Shown here piece after piece: positions 12,040 through 25,500 of a stretch of DNA of 64,000 nucleotides (position 1 is its first letter; each line of letters begins with the position of its first letter). The DNA lies in the NCBI GenBank assembly GCA_951799445.1, contig OX637287.1, forward strand, positions 48,017,724 to 48,081,723, read 5' to 3'. The notes beneath the pieces are model-generated. The model worked only from the letters and a program-made list of their open reading frames with translations. It did no database searches and was not told the origin of the DNA. The stretch is from Pseudisothecium myosuroides (Eukaryota; Streptophyta; Bryopsida; Hypnales; Lembophyllaceae). A program made the translations under genes and the position numbers.

Positions 12040-14633
12040 GAAGGGACAAAACTTGAAGACTTCACGTGGAAAAGGTACCTCAATTTTACAAACTTCAGGG
12101 TTTTTAATATTTATTTTTGACGCAGTTGTGCTCCTATTGATGAAACCTATTGCTAAGTTCACTGCACCTAAAATCATTCGAATGAGGATTTGAGAACGAT
12201 TCCTATTATCAAGCTGTCTAAGCTTTTGATTGGTCTTATCGGGAGTCAAATGTTTTTTCAGATCCTCTTAGCTTACATTTTTTGGACAGGGTATGAAAAA
12301 ACTATATTGAAAATAGGTTTACCAAATATCGACCCTAGGCTCGTGAATTGAAAGGTGTAGGACGAGAAATATGTAAGGTCAGTTTGCTAACAGGTCGCAA
12401 TTAGATGTAGTTACCTTATACGTGTAACCACTCTTGTATTCAGCACCTTGCATGCGGAGGGAATTCATTGTGCAAACTCTAAGAGTTTTTATAGTTGAAA
12501 TTGATATCCTCCTAAAATCTGCTGCTTGTCGATGAAAGTATTTAGTTTTCTCGTGTACCGCTGTTTGGTCTAGGGCCAAACGTTCACGTTAGAACCAAGC
12601 CAGGGCAGAATTCATGGTTTGACAGTATCATTTTGACAGTTCCATCAACAATCTATGAGCATATGCCGAGTCTTTTTCCCTCAAACCACCCACTTTGATT
12701 TATTCTACGAGTGTGTGTGACTCCAACTTTCCAAAGTCACACTATTTTTAATATATCTAACTTAAGTCAGGTTCAACTATTAGACACTAGTATTGCGCCC
12801 TCACTAATAGGATATATCAGTGTAGTGTCTCTTGCTTTGTTTTTTCCTTTCAAAATCTAACGAACTCTACTGTGATTAATACTCAGAACCCCAAGTTCAG
12901 GAGTAATCGTTGCTTCAAGGGAGTGCATCAACGGTTGCAGGGAGATCCTGCTCGAGTTATTGCCGGGAATTATCCTGCCACATTTGTTTTGGGCTCAAGC
13001 TGAAGGTTGAAGGTGATTCAGATTATCCCCAAAGCTTCCAGTTTTTATATCGATTGCTTGTATAGGTTGAAAACCGGCGTGTATATGAGACCAGATTTGA
13101 CCTGTGTCATGCTTGGAGTGAAAACATTAGAGGAGAGGAGTATGTAGTCTGCAACACGAGGATATGAAACACGACCAGTGCAAAACTTTCACGGAGCAGC
13201 CTCATGCACCAACTTGGGATTGACACGGGGTGTGCTTCCTTGTACACTATCATTTAGAGATTCTTATACTCGGGACATAAGAGTATGTTGAACTGAGACA
13301 ACATTCTAGAGCAGTTCCTTTTCACGGCCTTTTCACATCCCTTTACGATGTAGCTGCAGTGTGGTTGGCAGTAACTTCACTTGCCTGGACCAGAAGTTGG
13401 CTAAGTATTACTGCTGGCACTTTTGAACTCAGACCAGTGTTGGAACAGCTGTGCCGAAGAGCGGTGCCAACGAAAGGCCTGTTTATAGGATTGGGGCCTC
13501 TTGGGTGATGGGCCTAAGGTGTTAGCAGCTCCTTAGTTTATAGAATGTTTTGCTGATCAACGTGGTTAGGTAGGAAAGATTGCAGTTTCTGGGAAGCCTA
13601 CCAGTTATGATTTACTTATTTACATGGCTTGTTTAGAGTTTTAGGAGTAGAAATTATTCTCAAAGAATACTTTGAGCGCGGTGGTTTCAAGTTTCAGAGT
13701 CACCGTTGTACTGAATTTTTAGTGATTATTTTTAGGTGTTATTTCCAGTGAAATTATTATACAGGAGTTTCTATAGTGACCTTTCAAGAAATATGATAAA
13801 CAATCTGGGTTGCCATTTGACCAGAATCTTTGAGTGATCCCTCCAGCACAAACTTGTTTTCTATTTTATGGCATTCTGCATTCATTATTCTAGCAAATTG
13901 TAGTGAAGATGTTGCAAGTAGAGTTTGAATTTTCTGCTATTCAAAGAATATGCTATAGATTTTCAAAAGTAGCACATTGTAGGCTCCTGCAATGCAGGCT
14001 CAATACATTTGGAATCTTGAAGCAACAAAGAGTGATGCATGAATAGTGTCAGCCTTGAATAGCCACTTTGATAGAGTAACCCAGAACTTCAAACTTGAGC
14101 CTACTACTGTACTGTAGTTTTAAATTTCCAGATATGAAAAAGAAAGAGAGACACTTTTTGTACTGTACTGTAGGCTTATGCCTGGCTTCTCAGTTTCTAT
14201 TTTGCATTGAAATTAAGTTTGTGTCACAAAATTAAAAAAAATTAATTTCTAGTTAACGGAATGATTACGAAAGAAGCTTCTTTTGGATCCCCTCCACGTG
14301 TCTCCATGCTCCACCTCAGCAGCCTTTAGGAAACTCCACGCCACTGCATTCAATCCGACAGGTGGCGAGCACTATTCACTTTCGTGCATAATAACTGTAC
14401 TGTACATAATTTAGCGCTGCAGCAGGAATGCACCTTCTTCAACAATTCTGATGGCTACCATTCAATTACGGTAAGCTTAAGTAGTGTATCACCAGCTTCA
14501 GTGTAGCCAATTCATGAGATCGTTGATTCAGAGTTTGAATGGGAATCAAAGCTTGGAATTGAGAGCTAGCCTTCTGAAGCATTCAATCACTATCAATTTT
14601 GCTGTTCCATCTTTAATTGCAGGTCTAGCGAAA
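12040..14633. other. Intergenic, 3' flank of the RME-8-like gene and promoter of the phospholipase gene
   Basis: No convincing open frame is present. The first few hundred bases are probably the 3' UTR of the upstream gene. Copies of TGTACTGTA / CTGTACTGTA occur near 14110, 14160 and 14395. The last 350 bases are likely promoter and leader of the phospholipase A2 gene. Confidence 0.5.
14295..14300 (+). promoter_or_regulatory. G-box core (CACGTG) upstream of the phospholipase gene
   Basis: A perfect CACGTG in the context TCCACGTGTC lies about 335 bases before the chosen ATG. G-boxes bind bZIP and bHLH factors in plants. A single hexamer can occur by chance, so use is unproven. Confidence 0.3.
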
Positions 14634-16629
14634 ATGGAAAAGAAGGCTCTTGCGGCGGTGGTGGTGTCGCTGGTCCTGTTGGGATTTGGAACTCCTGCTG
14701 TCTCCCTCATCGTCAATACCACACTTACGGTACACTTACGCACTTGAGCTGGATTCTTCCAAGTAATTAATGTCTTTGAGGGATACGAATCGTTTTGAGT
14801 CTTAGTTTCAGAATCAGCTTTTGATGTTGAAATTTTTGAGGAACTGGATCGATTGTTGAACTTTTCAATCATGCAACGTGACTTGTTCAGAGTGACTTGT
14901 TCTGCTTGAATGAGAGGGGTCGCTAGAGTTGGAACTTTGGATGATTGTAAGTTAGAAGTTTGCAATGATTAAGGCGTTTCTTTTCATGTTGTTGAATGTT
15001 CAATTTCTAGCTTTCCTAGGTGGCCTTGCTTCTTGCCCTGGCTTGTTTATTGGTAGTAATATTGTAGCTCACGGTGGATTTCATGGACGAAATACTTATT
15101 TGAAAGTTCCATCCATTTTGCTCACAATATATAGAATTATTATTTGACCGAATATTGTGAGCAAAACGAGCGAAGAAAACTAGTAGTCGGAAGGTTTTCA
15201 ATGCATTAGAGTACCTAGTAACCGGGAGTTTTTGAAACCTCAAATTTTAAAATTTTGTTGTTTCATGAAGTGGAGTTTCATAAATTTTTAGTTTACTTGA
15301 TTCACATGTGATTTGCAAATTTTCCTCAGTTTTAAAATCCACTCACTAGTTAGGTATGCGATGAAGCGAGTGTGATGGCATACTGATATACCTGGATCTT
15401 ATTATAGATAATTGTGTTGCATGTTTGAGTTTGCATGTTCTACACCAGACTATTTGGTGGATGGCTATTCAGCACTCAACGGCAGGTAGCATTAGAGTGG
15501 GAACTAAGTTATGTATCGATGTAGTGCCAATTCGCTACCAATCTGACTCTTGTGAGTATTATTGTTGAGATTCTTAGAGTATTTTTTGTGGTGGTTTTGC
15601 AGGACTGCAGTACTACATGTGAGTCTAAGAACTGTGGAGGTAACTACAATATTCTGCCCTCTTGTTCGGTTCTTACCTTCTGATTTTCATCACAACCTTC
15701 ACCTCCTCCTCTTGCTTTTGCTTTCATGCATTTCCACCAGAGAGTAACTTAACGCATTTGAAGCCACCAACTTCTGCAATCACTTTTGGTATTCGAGTTC
15801 CAAATGTAATTTGCTCTCGAGTGGGTTCATTGATCCTTACAAAATTTGACTGGTTATAATTTGTGCAGATCCTTTCACCTTGAGATATGGGAAATATTGC
15901 GGCATAGGGTACTCGGGTTGCGATGGCCAGGCACCTTGTGATGGGATGGACAGCTGCTGTCGCACGCATGACAACTGCATAGGCTCAAACCTTGGTGAGT
16001 GACACTTTGCTCAAATCCCTGAACAAGAAGAGGTTAATGGAGTTTTGTTTAACTTCTAGGGCTTTCAATTCTATTCATAGAAACGGTAAACGGTAAACCA
16101 CAAACCACAAACAATCTTGAATGCTTGGATCTACAAATCAATTAAGGTCACTCTCAATTTTATAGACAATTTTAGATTGAAACAGGGTCAATACCCCTAC
16201 TTCCATTGACACAACTAAAGAACATCTCCTTCCTAGATGACTTGAATTTCCATATCTGCTTATTACCGGTGTTGAACCATCAAGGAATGCCATGTGATCT
16301 TTTTTTTTTACAATACTCATTATTTTAACTTTAAAAATGTTATTGATTGCGGTGACTTGTCTAATGAAACTTGGGTTGTTGGCGCAGAAAACTATGTGAA
16401 CCGAACCTGCAACAATGCATTGAAGGATTGCATTGAGCAATTCAAGAATGCCAATTCGCCTCAATTTGCGGGCTCCAACTGTTCTGCAACTGAAGTTGAA
16501 TCTGTGATTATAGCATCAATGGATGTAGTCTCACAGCTTGGCAGCAGTGCTTGCAAGCCGCAGATTAATCTTCATTGGATAGAGGCTTTGGTTTCCATCT
16601 TGTCTCTTATCTTGGTCTTCGGATGGTGA
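14634..16629 (+). CDS. Secretory phospholipase A2, plant low-molecular-weight type
   Basis: Predicted to hydrolyse the sn-2 acyl bond of glycerophospholipids, Ca2+-dependently, in the secretory pathway or apoplast. Four exons join in phase: 14634-14729, 15603-15639, 15869-15994 and 16388-16629, giving 166 residues, close to other plant sPLA2s. The first exon is a signal peptide (MEKKALAAVVVSLVLLGFG) with a likely cleavage after AVS. Exon 2 gives DCSTTCESKNC. Exon 3 carries the Ca2+-binding loop YGKYCGIGYSGC and the catalytic His-Asp dyad in DSCCRTHDNC. Exon 4 holds the remaining cysteines (13 in total). The chosen ATG opens the signal peptide; an upstream in-frame ATG at 14484 would put extra residues before it. 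Unusual: the protein ends in a 17-residue hydrophobic tail (WIEALVSILSLILVFGW), suggesting a membrane segment or GPI signal. Confidence 0.88.
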
Positions 16630-17171
16630 AGACTGAAGCCACTGGAGGACATTGAGGCTCTGCTTCAATGGGGGAGCTTCTATAATGGGAGGAAAGGAAT
16701 GTGGTGCTCCATATTCTTGCAGTTTGAACAAGGTTTTGTATAGACAGTGAACTCTTACAAAATCGAAATCGTTGGGTAGTCTCTGCCCTTGTGGGATAGG
16801 GCCGATAGATGACATTGTGTGGAAGATATGATAATGGTTGAGTGCTCCAATATTGTTGTGAGGTTATGCTCTCCCAAAACAAATTAAACCTACAAATTAC
16901 ATTGGATATACTGTAAACATACATCATTATATAGTGGTATATTAGCATACTATTAGCATATTATTAGTGTATATTGGTTTTAGAAAACTTGCCTCCCTTG
17001 TGTTGAAGTGTAGAGATTCTTATATCATTTGATGATTACAAGATCTCCAACATACATTTGGATTGCTTGAAGCTTTACATCTAAACCAATTTTATGTTAT
17101 CCAATATTTTCTCCTTAGGGTGACCACTTGTATTCATAAAAAAAATTATTCTTGGTTCTATTTGAAGTTCT
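16630..17171. other. 3' flank of the phospholipase gene
   Basis: AT-rich sequence without an open frame. The first part is probably 3' UTR. It leads into the TTAA-flanked elements that start at 17172. Confidence 0.5.
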
Positions 17172-17398
17172 TTAACCCTTAAAGGACGGATTGGTAATTG
17201 TGGAAATCATTCTTTTGTTTACCGTGTGAATTAGTCTTAAAAAAATGAAAAAGCACTCATTGGTAGTCAAACTACTATAGAAGATCTATACTATTCAAAA
17301 CATAATTCCAAAGATGAATAGTTGTACTTCTATCCTACTAGAAGAATTCTTTGTCATTTATTAGACAATAAATGTCCGCTTCAGTGTTTAAGAGTTAA
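17172..17398 (+). mobile_element. Short TTAA-flanked inverted-repeat element, copy S1
   Basis: The element is bounded by TTAA on both sides (17172-17175 and 17395-17398). It begins CCCTTAAAGGAC and ends TTTAAGAG, an imperfect inverted repeat. Its body matches 62512-62748 in the same direction and 37128-37342 in the opposite direction (shared text such as AAATCATTCTTTTG, AGAAGATCT, GATGAATAGTTG). At 227 bp it has no coding capacity and is a MITE-like non-autonomous element. Confidence 0.7.
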
Positions 17399-17586
17399 CC
17401 CTTGAAGGACATGAAGGACTAAAAAAATTATGCGCAGGTGTTTTAATTCTTCATATATAATGTGAATTTTTTTTAATAAATATACAACCCAAGCTTTTCT
17501 ACATCTCATGTTACCGGTATTTAATTTGTTCTTCATCTAACTTTTTGGCCCTTTTAATTTGATATAATTTTTACAAAAGCCATTCT

Positions 17587-18527
17587 TTAACCCCTAAAGG
17601 CCCAAGGCCTTTTTTCTGCCAAAAAACACTGAAAACTGCCATTTCTATAGCAAAGTATAAATAAATTTTAAAAATGTTTTTTTAGAACATCTAACCGTAG
17701 GATCTTACACCTAACTAGTATGAGAATGTATGGAAAAAATTTCAGAATTTTTGACCGCACAGATTGCAAGATATCTGCGTTTAAAGTGAAAAAAACAAGT
17801 TTTTCAGCACATTGCGGGGCTAGATTTTTTGGCTATAGACATTTTTAACTTAAAATTTTTGCACTACAGCGTTTTGAGCTTTTAATCTTTATTGTAGAAA
17901 ATTGAGTTGAGAGTCTAGGAAAAAAAAAAAATTCAAAAAAATTTAATTATCATTCTTAAAAAAATTGTTAAGTAGAAGTAGGTCCAAGATAGAAGGAAAA
18001 TCTAAAATATTTACATATTTTAGATGGAATTAAAATGCACTAATCCCAATGGTGAGATTGTTCTAGCAAGTAAATTACACCATGAAAAAAAAAAATTTTG
18101 AAAAATTTGAAAAATTGCATTCAGAAATGAATCCTACAAGTTATTTTTTTCAAGAAGATGCTCTAACTGCCCGAAAAACAAGAATATCCATAACTTTCTC
18201 ATAACATATCCAAATGAAATGAATCAAAGCTTTCCAGATAGGCAAAAATATAATCTATCAGAAAAAAAATATTAAAAAAAAAAATTCAAATTTTTGTCCA
18301 TTTTTTTTCTGCTGCCCGGGCTGCCCGCCGTCCCCTGTTTTGAGCTTATTTGGCCATAACTATTGTTCCCGGGCACCGATTGTAGAAAAAATTATATTCC
18401 CACAAAGCTTATCAGTTTTTCTATCTTCAAAAAAAGTTTCAAAAAATCAGGACAAAATTTCAGCCTGTAGGTACCTGCCCGAAATCCCATTTGTCCCCCG
18501 AGGGGACAATGGGCCTTTAGGGGTTAA
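17587..18527 (-). mobile_element. Long TTAA-flanked inverted-repeat element, copy L1
   Basis: The ends are perfect: TTAACCCCTAAAGGCCCA at 17587-17604 is the exact reverse complement of 18510-18527. TTAA therefore appears on both sides as a target duplication, followed by CCCC termini. The body (941 bp in all) is AT-rich with no transposase. Its outer parts match copies at 35673-36605 and 63587-64000 in reverse orientation. The interior contains GC-rich GCCCGGGCTGCCCG text near 18315. TTAA plus CCC-type ends is the pattern of the piggyBac superfamily; that assignment is an inference from the ends alone. Confidence 0.75.
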
Positions 18528-19040
18528 GCCGTTTTAATGCCTATGCCCCTGCATATAATACGAGAGTTACATCCCCATACTACATGGTCAGGAGGGAAGG
18601 TCAAATAGAAATTCCTACTCATGTTTGTTGTTTATATATAATTTTCTATTGATTTTTCTATTTTTTGGGGGAGAAAGTTCTGCATTTTAAACTTTGTAGT
18701 CTGGATGAAACCTTGAAGCTTTGTTCAATACATTTCAAGGGCAAAAATCCTTAATGAGTCAGAATTAAGTCTCTCTACCTACCGTATTTGTAATAGGTCT
18801 TATTAATAATACTTGTGCTAACACGACGGAATAGAGACGGAAGCTTCTCGACAACGAACGATAAACCGACCCTCGTTTTAATCGAGGAACAGAAAAAGAA
18901 ATTGGATGAAACCCTAGAAGCAGGAGGTATAAGAAGCGGACTAACCCTAAAGAAGCTCTTCTTGTCTCCTCCGCTTCGGCGACGACGCATCGATTCCAGC
19001 TGCTGAGCCCACAGGAGGAGGGGCGTGCAGGCTTCCAGCC
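18528..19040 (+). promoter_or_regulatory. Promoter and 5' leader of the ubiquitin-eS31 gene
   Basis: The stretch directly before the ATG holds a telo-box, AAACCCTAG at 18909-18917, and CTAACCCTAA at 18941-18950. Telo-boxes (AAACCCTA) are a known promoter-proximal feature of plant ribosomal-protein and other translation genes. The transcription start was not identified. Confidence 0.6.
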
Positions 19041-19653
<613 letters not shown>

Positions 19654-21558
19654 ATTTTGGTATGGGGTTGTGGAAGTCGGTTTTGAGGGTTGAAATACGT
19701 TCGAGTGCAGGTGCTAGTCGAGGCAGTGTTTGCGTAGTGAGTATGTAATGTGCAGATGATGTGATTAAAGTATTGAGTTCACTCAGTTTGATGGAAAGTA
19801 ATGACCCTGTGCATGTGTCTGCGTTATCTCTTGATGTGTGTTGTGATGGTCTCGTTGGCGTTGCGTCTTATGGAGCTTTTGATTTTGTTTTATGTTTTTT
19901 CATTTTTTGTGCATGCCATTTTGGGGTATTGATGGGGTATAGTTTCGAGGCATTGAGTTGGGTGGTTGATGCAGCAGTTTTTTGGTCTTGTTTTGATGAC
20001 GCGTTAGAGCCTTAATGGCTTTTAGAAATTCGCATTGAGAGGTCATCATTAAAGCAGATCTTTACGACTTGTTCGAGTCCATGAGAGATTTGTGTCGGAA
20101 GATGACAATATCATCGAGTTTTGTCTGCTGTGTGCTCATGCATTCTTGCTTGGGCTTCGGTAGTTGAGCTCAACATTTTCATGGAGTCCATTCGGTTTCT
20201 TTACCGATAATCCAGGGTGGGATTCGGTGCCTGTACTGGCTGTCTGCAAGAATGTGTGTTTCTAAATTGTTTGTATAGCTTGATGTGAAGTTATTGAACT
20301 GCCGGTGTGTATATTTGTGGGTGTAATCGCAGTGCAGGTCTTCTGTAATTTCCGTCAAGTTTTGATGCATTTACTTTGAGCTCCCATTCTATGTATAGAA
20401 TATTCACTTTGGAAGCTCCACTCTGATCTCATTAAGAACCTATCTCTATAATTCAACAATGTACGGTATGATATCTTCTTTGTAATGGTATATTCGTTCC
20501 ACCTCCTATTGACATAGTTGTGATCGTGATTTTACTCTCTCAAGGTAGGTAAACCTTTGTCAGGCTGAGTCTCTGGAATGCGTCGATCTGAGCAGCCTGC
20601 GCTCGCGGTTGAGAATATGCATTGGACCGGCCTTGGTTTCAAAGTTTGGATGCTTACTGTGAAAGTGGGAGTGTGCTCCACTGTTTGCAGATATCTCAAG
20701 TTTTTACACATGTCATTTCTCTGGATGCTCCAAATTGGGGATTTTTCCCACCTGACATTTCGGGATGCTAGTTTGCTTTCAATGTGCTTTGAGTCTGTTC
20801 CGGTACTTGTCGGTACAGGTATCGTTTTGTTTAACGCGGGTGTTATTGATCATGCATCGGTTCCCATGATTTTAGATCGGCTTTACTTCGAAATGAGTCC
20901 AATCATCGCGTCAGTTGACTTAAATGTTTCCGTACTGTAATTTGTCATACCTCGTTTCACATCATGTTTACAAGTTTATTCATTTTCCATTTAAACTTTT
21001 GATGAGCATGTCTAATACATCACATTAGCGAATGAATTTAAGTGAGGATGACAGCTGCGTGCTCTAATGCTGCAAGGACTAGAAATGGAAATTTTACGCG
21101 CACATGAAGGTTTCTAAAATCAATCAATTGTGGGCAGTTTTTCGGGTGACTTGCTGCCCAGTAGTGAGTTGGCACGTAGTGTATGTTGTAAGGAGAAAAT
21201 GTATCATTAGGGTACATTTCAAAGGGTGGTGTCCTGCGCAACACCGGCCCCCCTGCCAACAAGTACCCCTCTCCGAGCTCAATTGCGTTGTGAACTCCAC
21301 AAGAACTGAAGCCTGTTGATGTGACGTGACCAGCCACGTGAGTGCAGGATTGGAGAATCAAGTCCTTGGATGATGTAATGGAAGCAGTTTATGGATGTTC
21401 GGGGTTAAGGTTAGGGGTGGAGCGAACTGAACATCCTTCACTAAGCAGGTGCGTCTTGTACCTTATAACCCTCTTTATTGAGGTAGTGCCGATGTGGCTG
21501 GTGATTTACGCCACCATGTCAGCAGACTTAGTTCTTGTGGCTAACTAACGACTTGTGC
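19654..21558. other. 3' flank and intergenic region without supported gene
   Basis: The first 100-200 bases are probably the 3' UTR of the eS31 gene. Short open frames at 19761-20015 and 20578-20940 have no recognisable motif or splice context. T- and G-rich throughout. Confidence 0.4.
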
Positions 21559-22007
21559 CAGATGGCAACTAAACGGTTAGGCAGCAGGCTGTTGTCTCTG
21601 CATCGAAACACAGGCCCTCTGTATCATGCGCCTTCCCTCGCTGCCTCGAATGCCATCCTCGTTAATCGGTGCACCAAATTTCTGAACCAAATTTTTGGAC
21701 CAACGCTTGCTGCTTCCTCATATCTGAATCCCTCCAAGAGACTTAGAAGAGTAGCAGCAGGTAGTTGAATTATGTGCGTGAAAGAATCTCATTTCAATGT
21801 GGGGTGCAATACTTCAATTGCTTACAGGGCTTATTAGTTTCAGGTATTGATCTGGCGGTGTCATTTTGTATGACGGGCGACAAGATGATGTCTGCTGGGC
21901 GTGGATGGGCGTGCACCCAGCTTGGCCTAGGCGGTTGTGAACGATTTAGTGGTTCTGAGTTGAGCTATCTGTTGTCGCTGTGGGGTAAACTTTGGAGCGA
22001 GTTTTAG
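21559..22007 (+). CDS. Candidate small two-exon gene, possible organelle-targeted protein
   Basis: I do not recognise this protein. Two exons, 21559-21760 and 21844-22007, join in phase across GT/AG signals to give about 121 residues. The N-terminus MATKRLGSRLLSLHRNTG is rich in Arg, Ser and Leu and lacks acidic residues, as in mitochondrial presequences. The second part (GIDLAVSFCMTGDKMMSAGR) matches no domain I know. Without the splice the frame simply stops at 21768, so this may be a chance open frame. Confidence 0.3.
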
Positions 22008-22561
22008 CAGCAGGTATTGGATTGGGCAACATACCCCACGCATATTAACAATCTTGTTGGATCCAGTGATGAGCAAGTGTGAGAAAGTCCCACCAGCAAG
22101 AGCGCCAGTGTTCTTATCCCAGCAAAATGGGCGGATTACTGGGCATGCTGCTTGTTGGGAGTATGTCTACAATTCGTTTTTAGGTTTTTGAATCAGTGCG
22201 AGTCGGCTAAAGTAAGCAGAAGCTGGCGAACTTCAGCTTGTGATTTCTCAGTGCCGCAAACACTCTTCAGTGTCGCTTTCATTTTATTCAACCTAATATG
22301 GCAAGAGCACATGCAGTCCACCACTCTCTTTAGGAGTGATTGTGTGCAGGACAAATTGGCAAAAGTTGTAATTCAGCCCTCATTCTCTAGTCTGTAGTTA
22401 CTGTCTTCAATTCCTACAAGAAGATAGTTCAGGTGTCGCTGCGTTGGTGACCTTTATCAAGTATTTAATGCAACGCTTGTTGAACGCAGAATTCATGATC
22501 TGCACGGGAGATCCTGGGATTCTGAAACTCCGGCTTTTGGATCTACCAGCACTGATGAAGC

Positions 22562-25500
22562 ATGGATGGAGCAATTCTACCTTTGACATTTTACTGCCGC
22601 AATGCGCAGCTCTGTTTGGCCAAAGCCACTGAATCACAGAAGTCAGGCTTCGGGGCGGAGGAGCTCCAGCACCTCAAGACCTTCACCACATTGGTCTCCG
22701 AAACCATTCCATCGCATCCAAATTTCCGTAACCGGCAACAGGACAAGCAGGTTCTAGAGCTCCATGCCTATCTCCCCGAGGCTGCCAAACGGATCAGGGA
22801 ACTCGAAACCTCGGTTTCTCGCTTGCAACCACATTTTACCATCCGTCCTCAATCATCCAAAACTCAGGGAAGGCCTAGAAGCAGACATCCAAAGCCACCA
22901 CTAGCTCAATCGGTTGCAAGTCGATCACCTGTGCCAAAGGCGCAAGGGTCTGGTTTTGACCGTGAGGATCGGGATAGATCTTTGGATAGCAGCAACAATG
23001 CGGGCACAACTGTAGGTGTCAACCAGGACGAGGAGGAACGAAGCTGGAACGAAACAAGTGAGGATACCTCTCGAGGTTTTCGAACTGGCTATGGTGATGA
23101 AAGCAGTGCTGATTCAATACTGAAACATCATAGGAGGAAGTCTAAACCGCATGAAAACCAGCAGCAACGGCGTGGGAATGGCTTGCGGGAGTGGAAGGGA
23201 GATTTTGTGAGAAAATCGGAAAGGATACATGGCGAGCGTAGACACAACAACGCCAGGTGTGTAGGGATCCGTTAGAAGTGCACTAAGCCTCGTCTACTTT
23301 TTCTATTACCTTATTTTCCCATTCCACATAAATTAACCTGTAATATAACATTTATTTTGCTTCCAAATGTGGTGTATAACCTAAGAGGAGTAGACAGTTG
23401 TCCACCCCCTTTCCTAATACTTCTGATGATCATTTATGTGAAAAAACTGATTGATGAGAATTTACACTTTTTTAAAGTCACGAGCAAATTTAAGAAATTC
23501 GCTGTTCAGGGTGGACAATCGACCAGCATCTGCGCCGAGGAGAATGCAAGGTGTGCTTGTGGAGCGCAAACCTCAAGGAGGTGTGAATGTGGATGAGGTA
23601 GAGGTCACTGCTGAGTCCAAGCATGAGAAGCCTGCAATCCTGGCGTCGAGGCTTCAACGAGGAATGAAGGAGGAGTGCGAGCACTTCCGTCGTGACATGC
23701 GCATTCTGCTTGAGAAGGCTCATGAGTCTCGTAACCGAGAAGCCGAAGTGGAAGGCATGTTGCGCAGCAGACTCGTGGACGAGATGGACTTGGCTTCTGC
23801 TGGTGGTTCGAAACACCGAGCTTCTTCGGTGGGTACCAACATCACAAAGTCACCACGAATGAACAGGCTCAGGGGAGGACACCCTCCTTCTGACGACCTG
23901 TCCACACTCAACCCAACTGGCGTCCAACAGGTGAGGCCCTGTTACAAACAAGAGACCTTTTTTGTTCGATTTTTCAACTAAACTGGTAGTTCACTCCAAA
24001 CTGACAACATGTCCTGGCGTTTACATACTGGTGGAGAGGTTATGTTTAGGCAATCAACGCATGTAACATTGTGTTCGGTTTCTTGTCCTGCCAACATACT
24101 TTTTACCTCTTTACTGTCTCACTTTCCTGTTTGGCTCTGGCATGAGACTTCGGATCAGACCGAGCAGGAAGAGAACATGAAGCCTGGCGGCGGTACAAAT
24201 TCGTCTCATAAGACCCCAAGTGCAAGCCGCGACACTGCAAGTGGCTCTTCCTCTGGCTCCTCCATGACCTCGCTCCCCCTCTCCCACTACATCCAGAAGC
24301 TGAAGAAATTTTCACCAGACTCGCAGCTTGGGTCTGCTAATCTGGAGATGCTAGCGCCTGTCAACAAGACTGCCGGAAATGATGATCATCACGAGAAGTA
24401 TGAGGAGGCAGGAGCATTTCCAAGCTCCAATGAGCTGGGTAATGGTTTGGGTAGTCTGCTTCCTACGACGCTGTCAGGAGGCTCAGCTGCATCAGCCATC
24501 TTTTTGCCTGCGTCCACCAACTCCTCAAATAGCCCTCATGGTGGGCTTGCACGGCCATCGCCGCGGTTTGGAGCTTCTACACACTCGGTGCTGTACACGT
24601 CGCTTGCTCATCCGGGGGTCTCACGATTGAGGCCTTTGCAGCAAGAGAGCAGCTCCCTTGCCATGTTCAACTCGGATTCCGAGCACCACGAGGAGGAACG
24701 ACACTCCTCTATGGTCACCCCTTTGAATGACCAGCTCGTGTATCCTCATTTCCAGAATGACACTGAGGTGCGCCACCAATCATGTTATATGGCATAGGAT
24801 AGTATTTAAGGATCTTGTCCAATTTATAAATTTTGAGGGATCAGTATGTAGCTGTGGAGAGATCACTTTGGACACTACAAAAGTCAAACTCCCTTGAGAT
24901 CAAATTCTCATCACTATGTATGAATTTCTTATGCAAGTGGGAGGATGTTGACCACTATGAAGGGATTGTGACAACCCCTGATTTTCATTCAACCTGATGA
25001 GTGGCCATAGCTGAGCCATGCTTACACCCAGCTTGCTAAATGAGAGCCGACCAAGTGTATGAATAGATGAGTTGCTGTTGGTAACTTGGGTAAGAAGAGG
25101 AGTCGGGATCAGGTCCCTAACGGTTTGTATTCAGATAGTTTTTAGCAGTCTCTAGTGATGAGTAAGCAATTGGTCATTTTTTAATTTTGTTTGCAGAATG
25201 ATACATCATCGGAAGCGAAGGACGATAAGCTGAACAGCATACAGCGCGTTCTGGGCGAGTTGAAGGGGTCGGTGAAGGGCATGAAAATACGGTTGGAGGT
25301 GGACGGCCAGGGGTGGCGGGGCCGTGTGGAGGGATTAGAGAAGGAGCTTGAGAGTTTGAAGGAGGAAGCGGATGATGAGATCATAGCGGCCAAGCACAGC
25401 CTTCGGAACGAAATGAAGGTGAAACTGGGCGACCTCATGGCGGAGATGGAACGAATCCGGCGCCAAGAAAGAGATGACGTATGCGACTTTTGAATATTTT

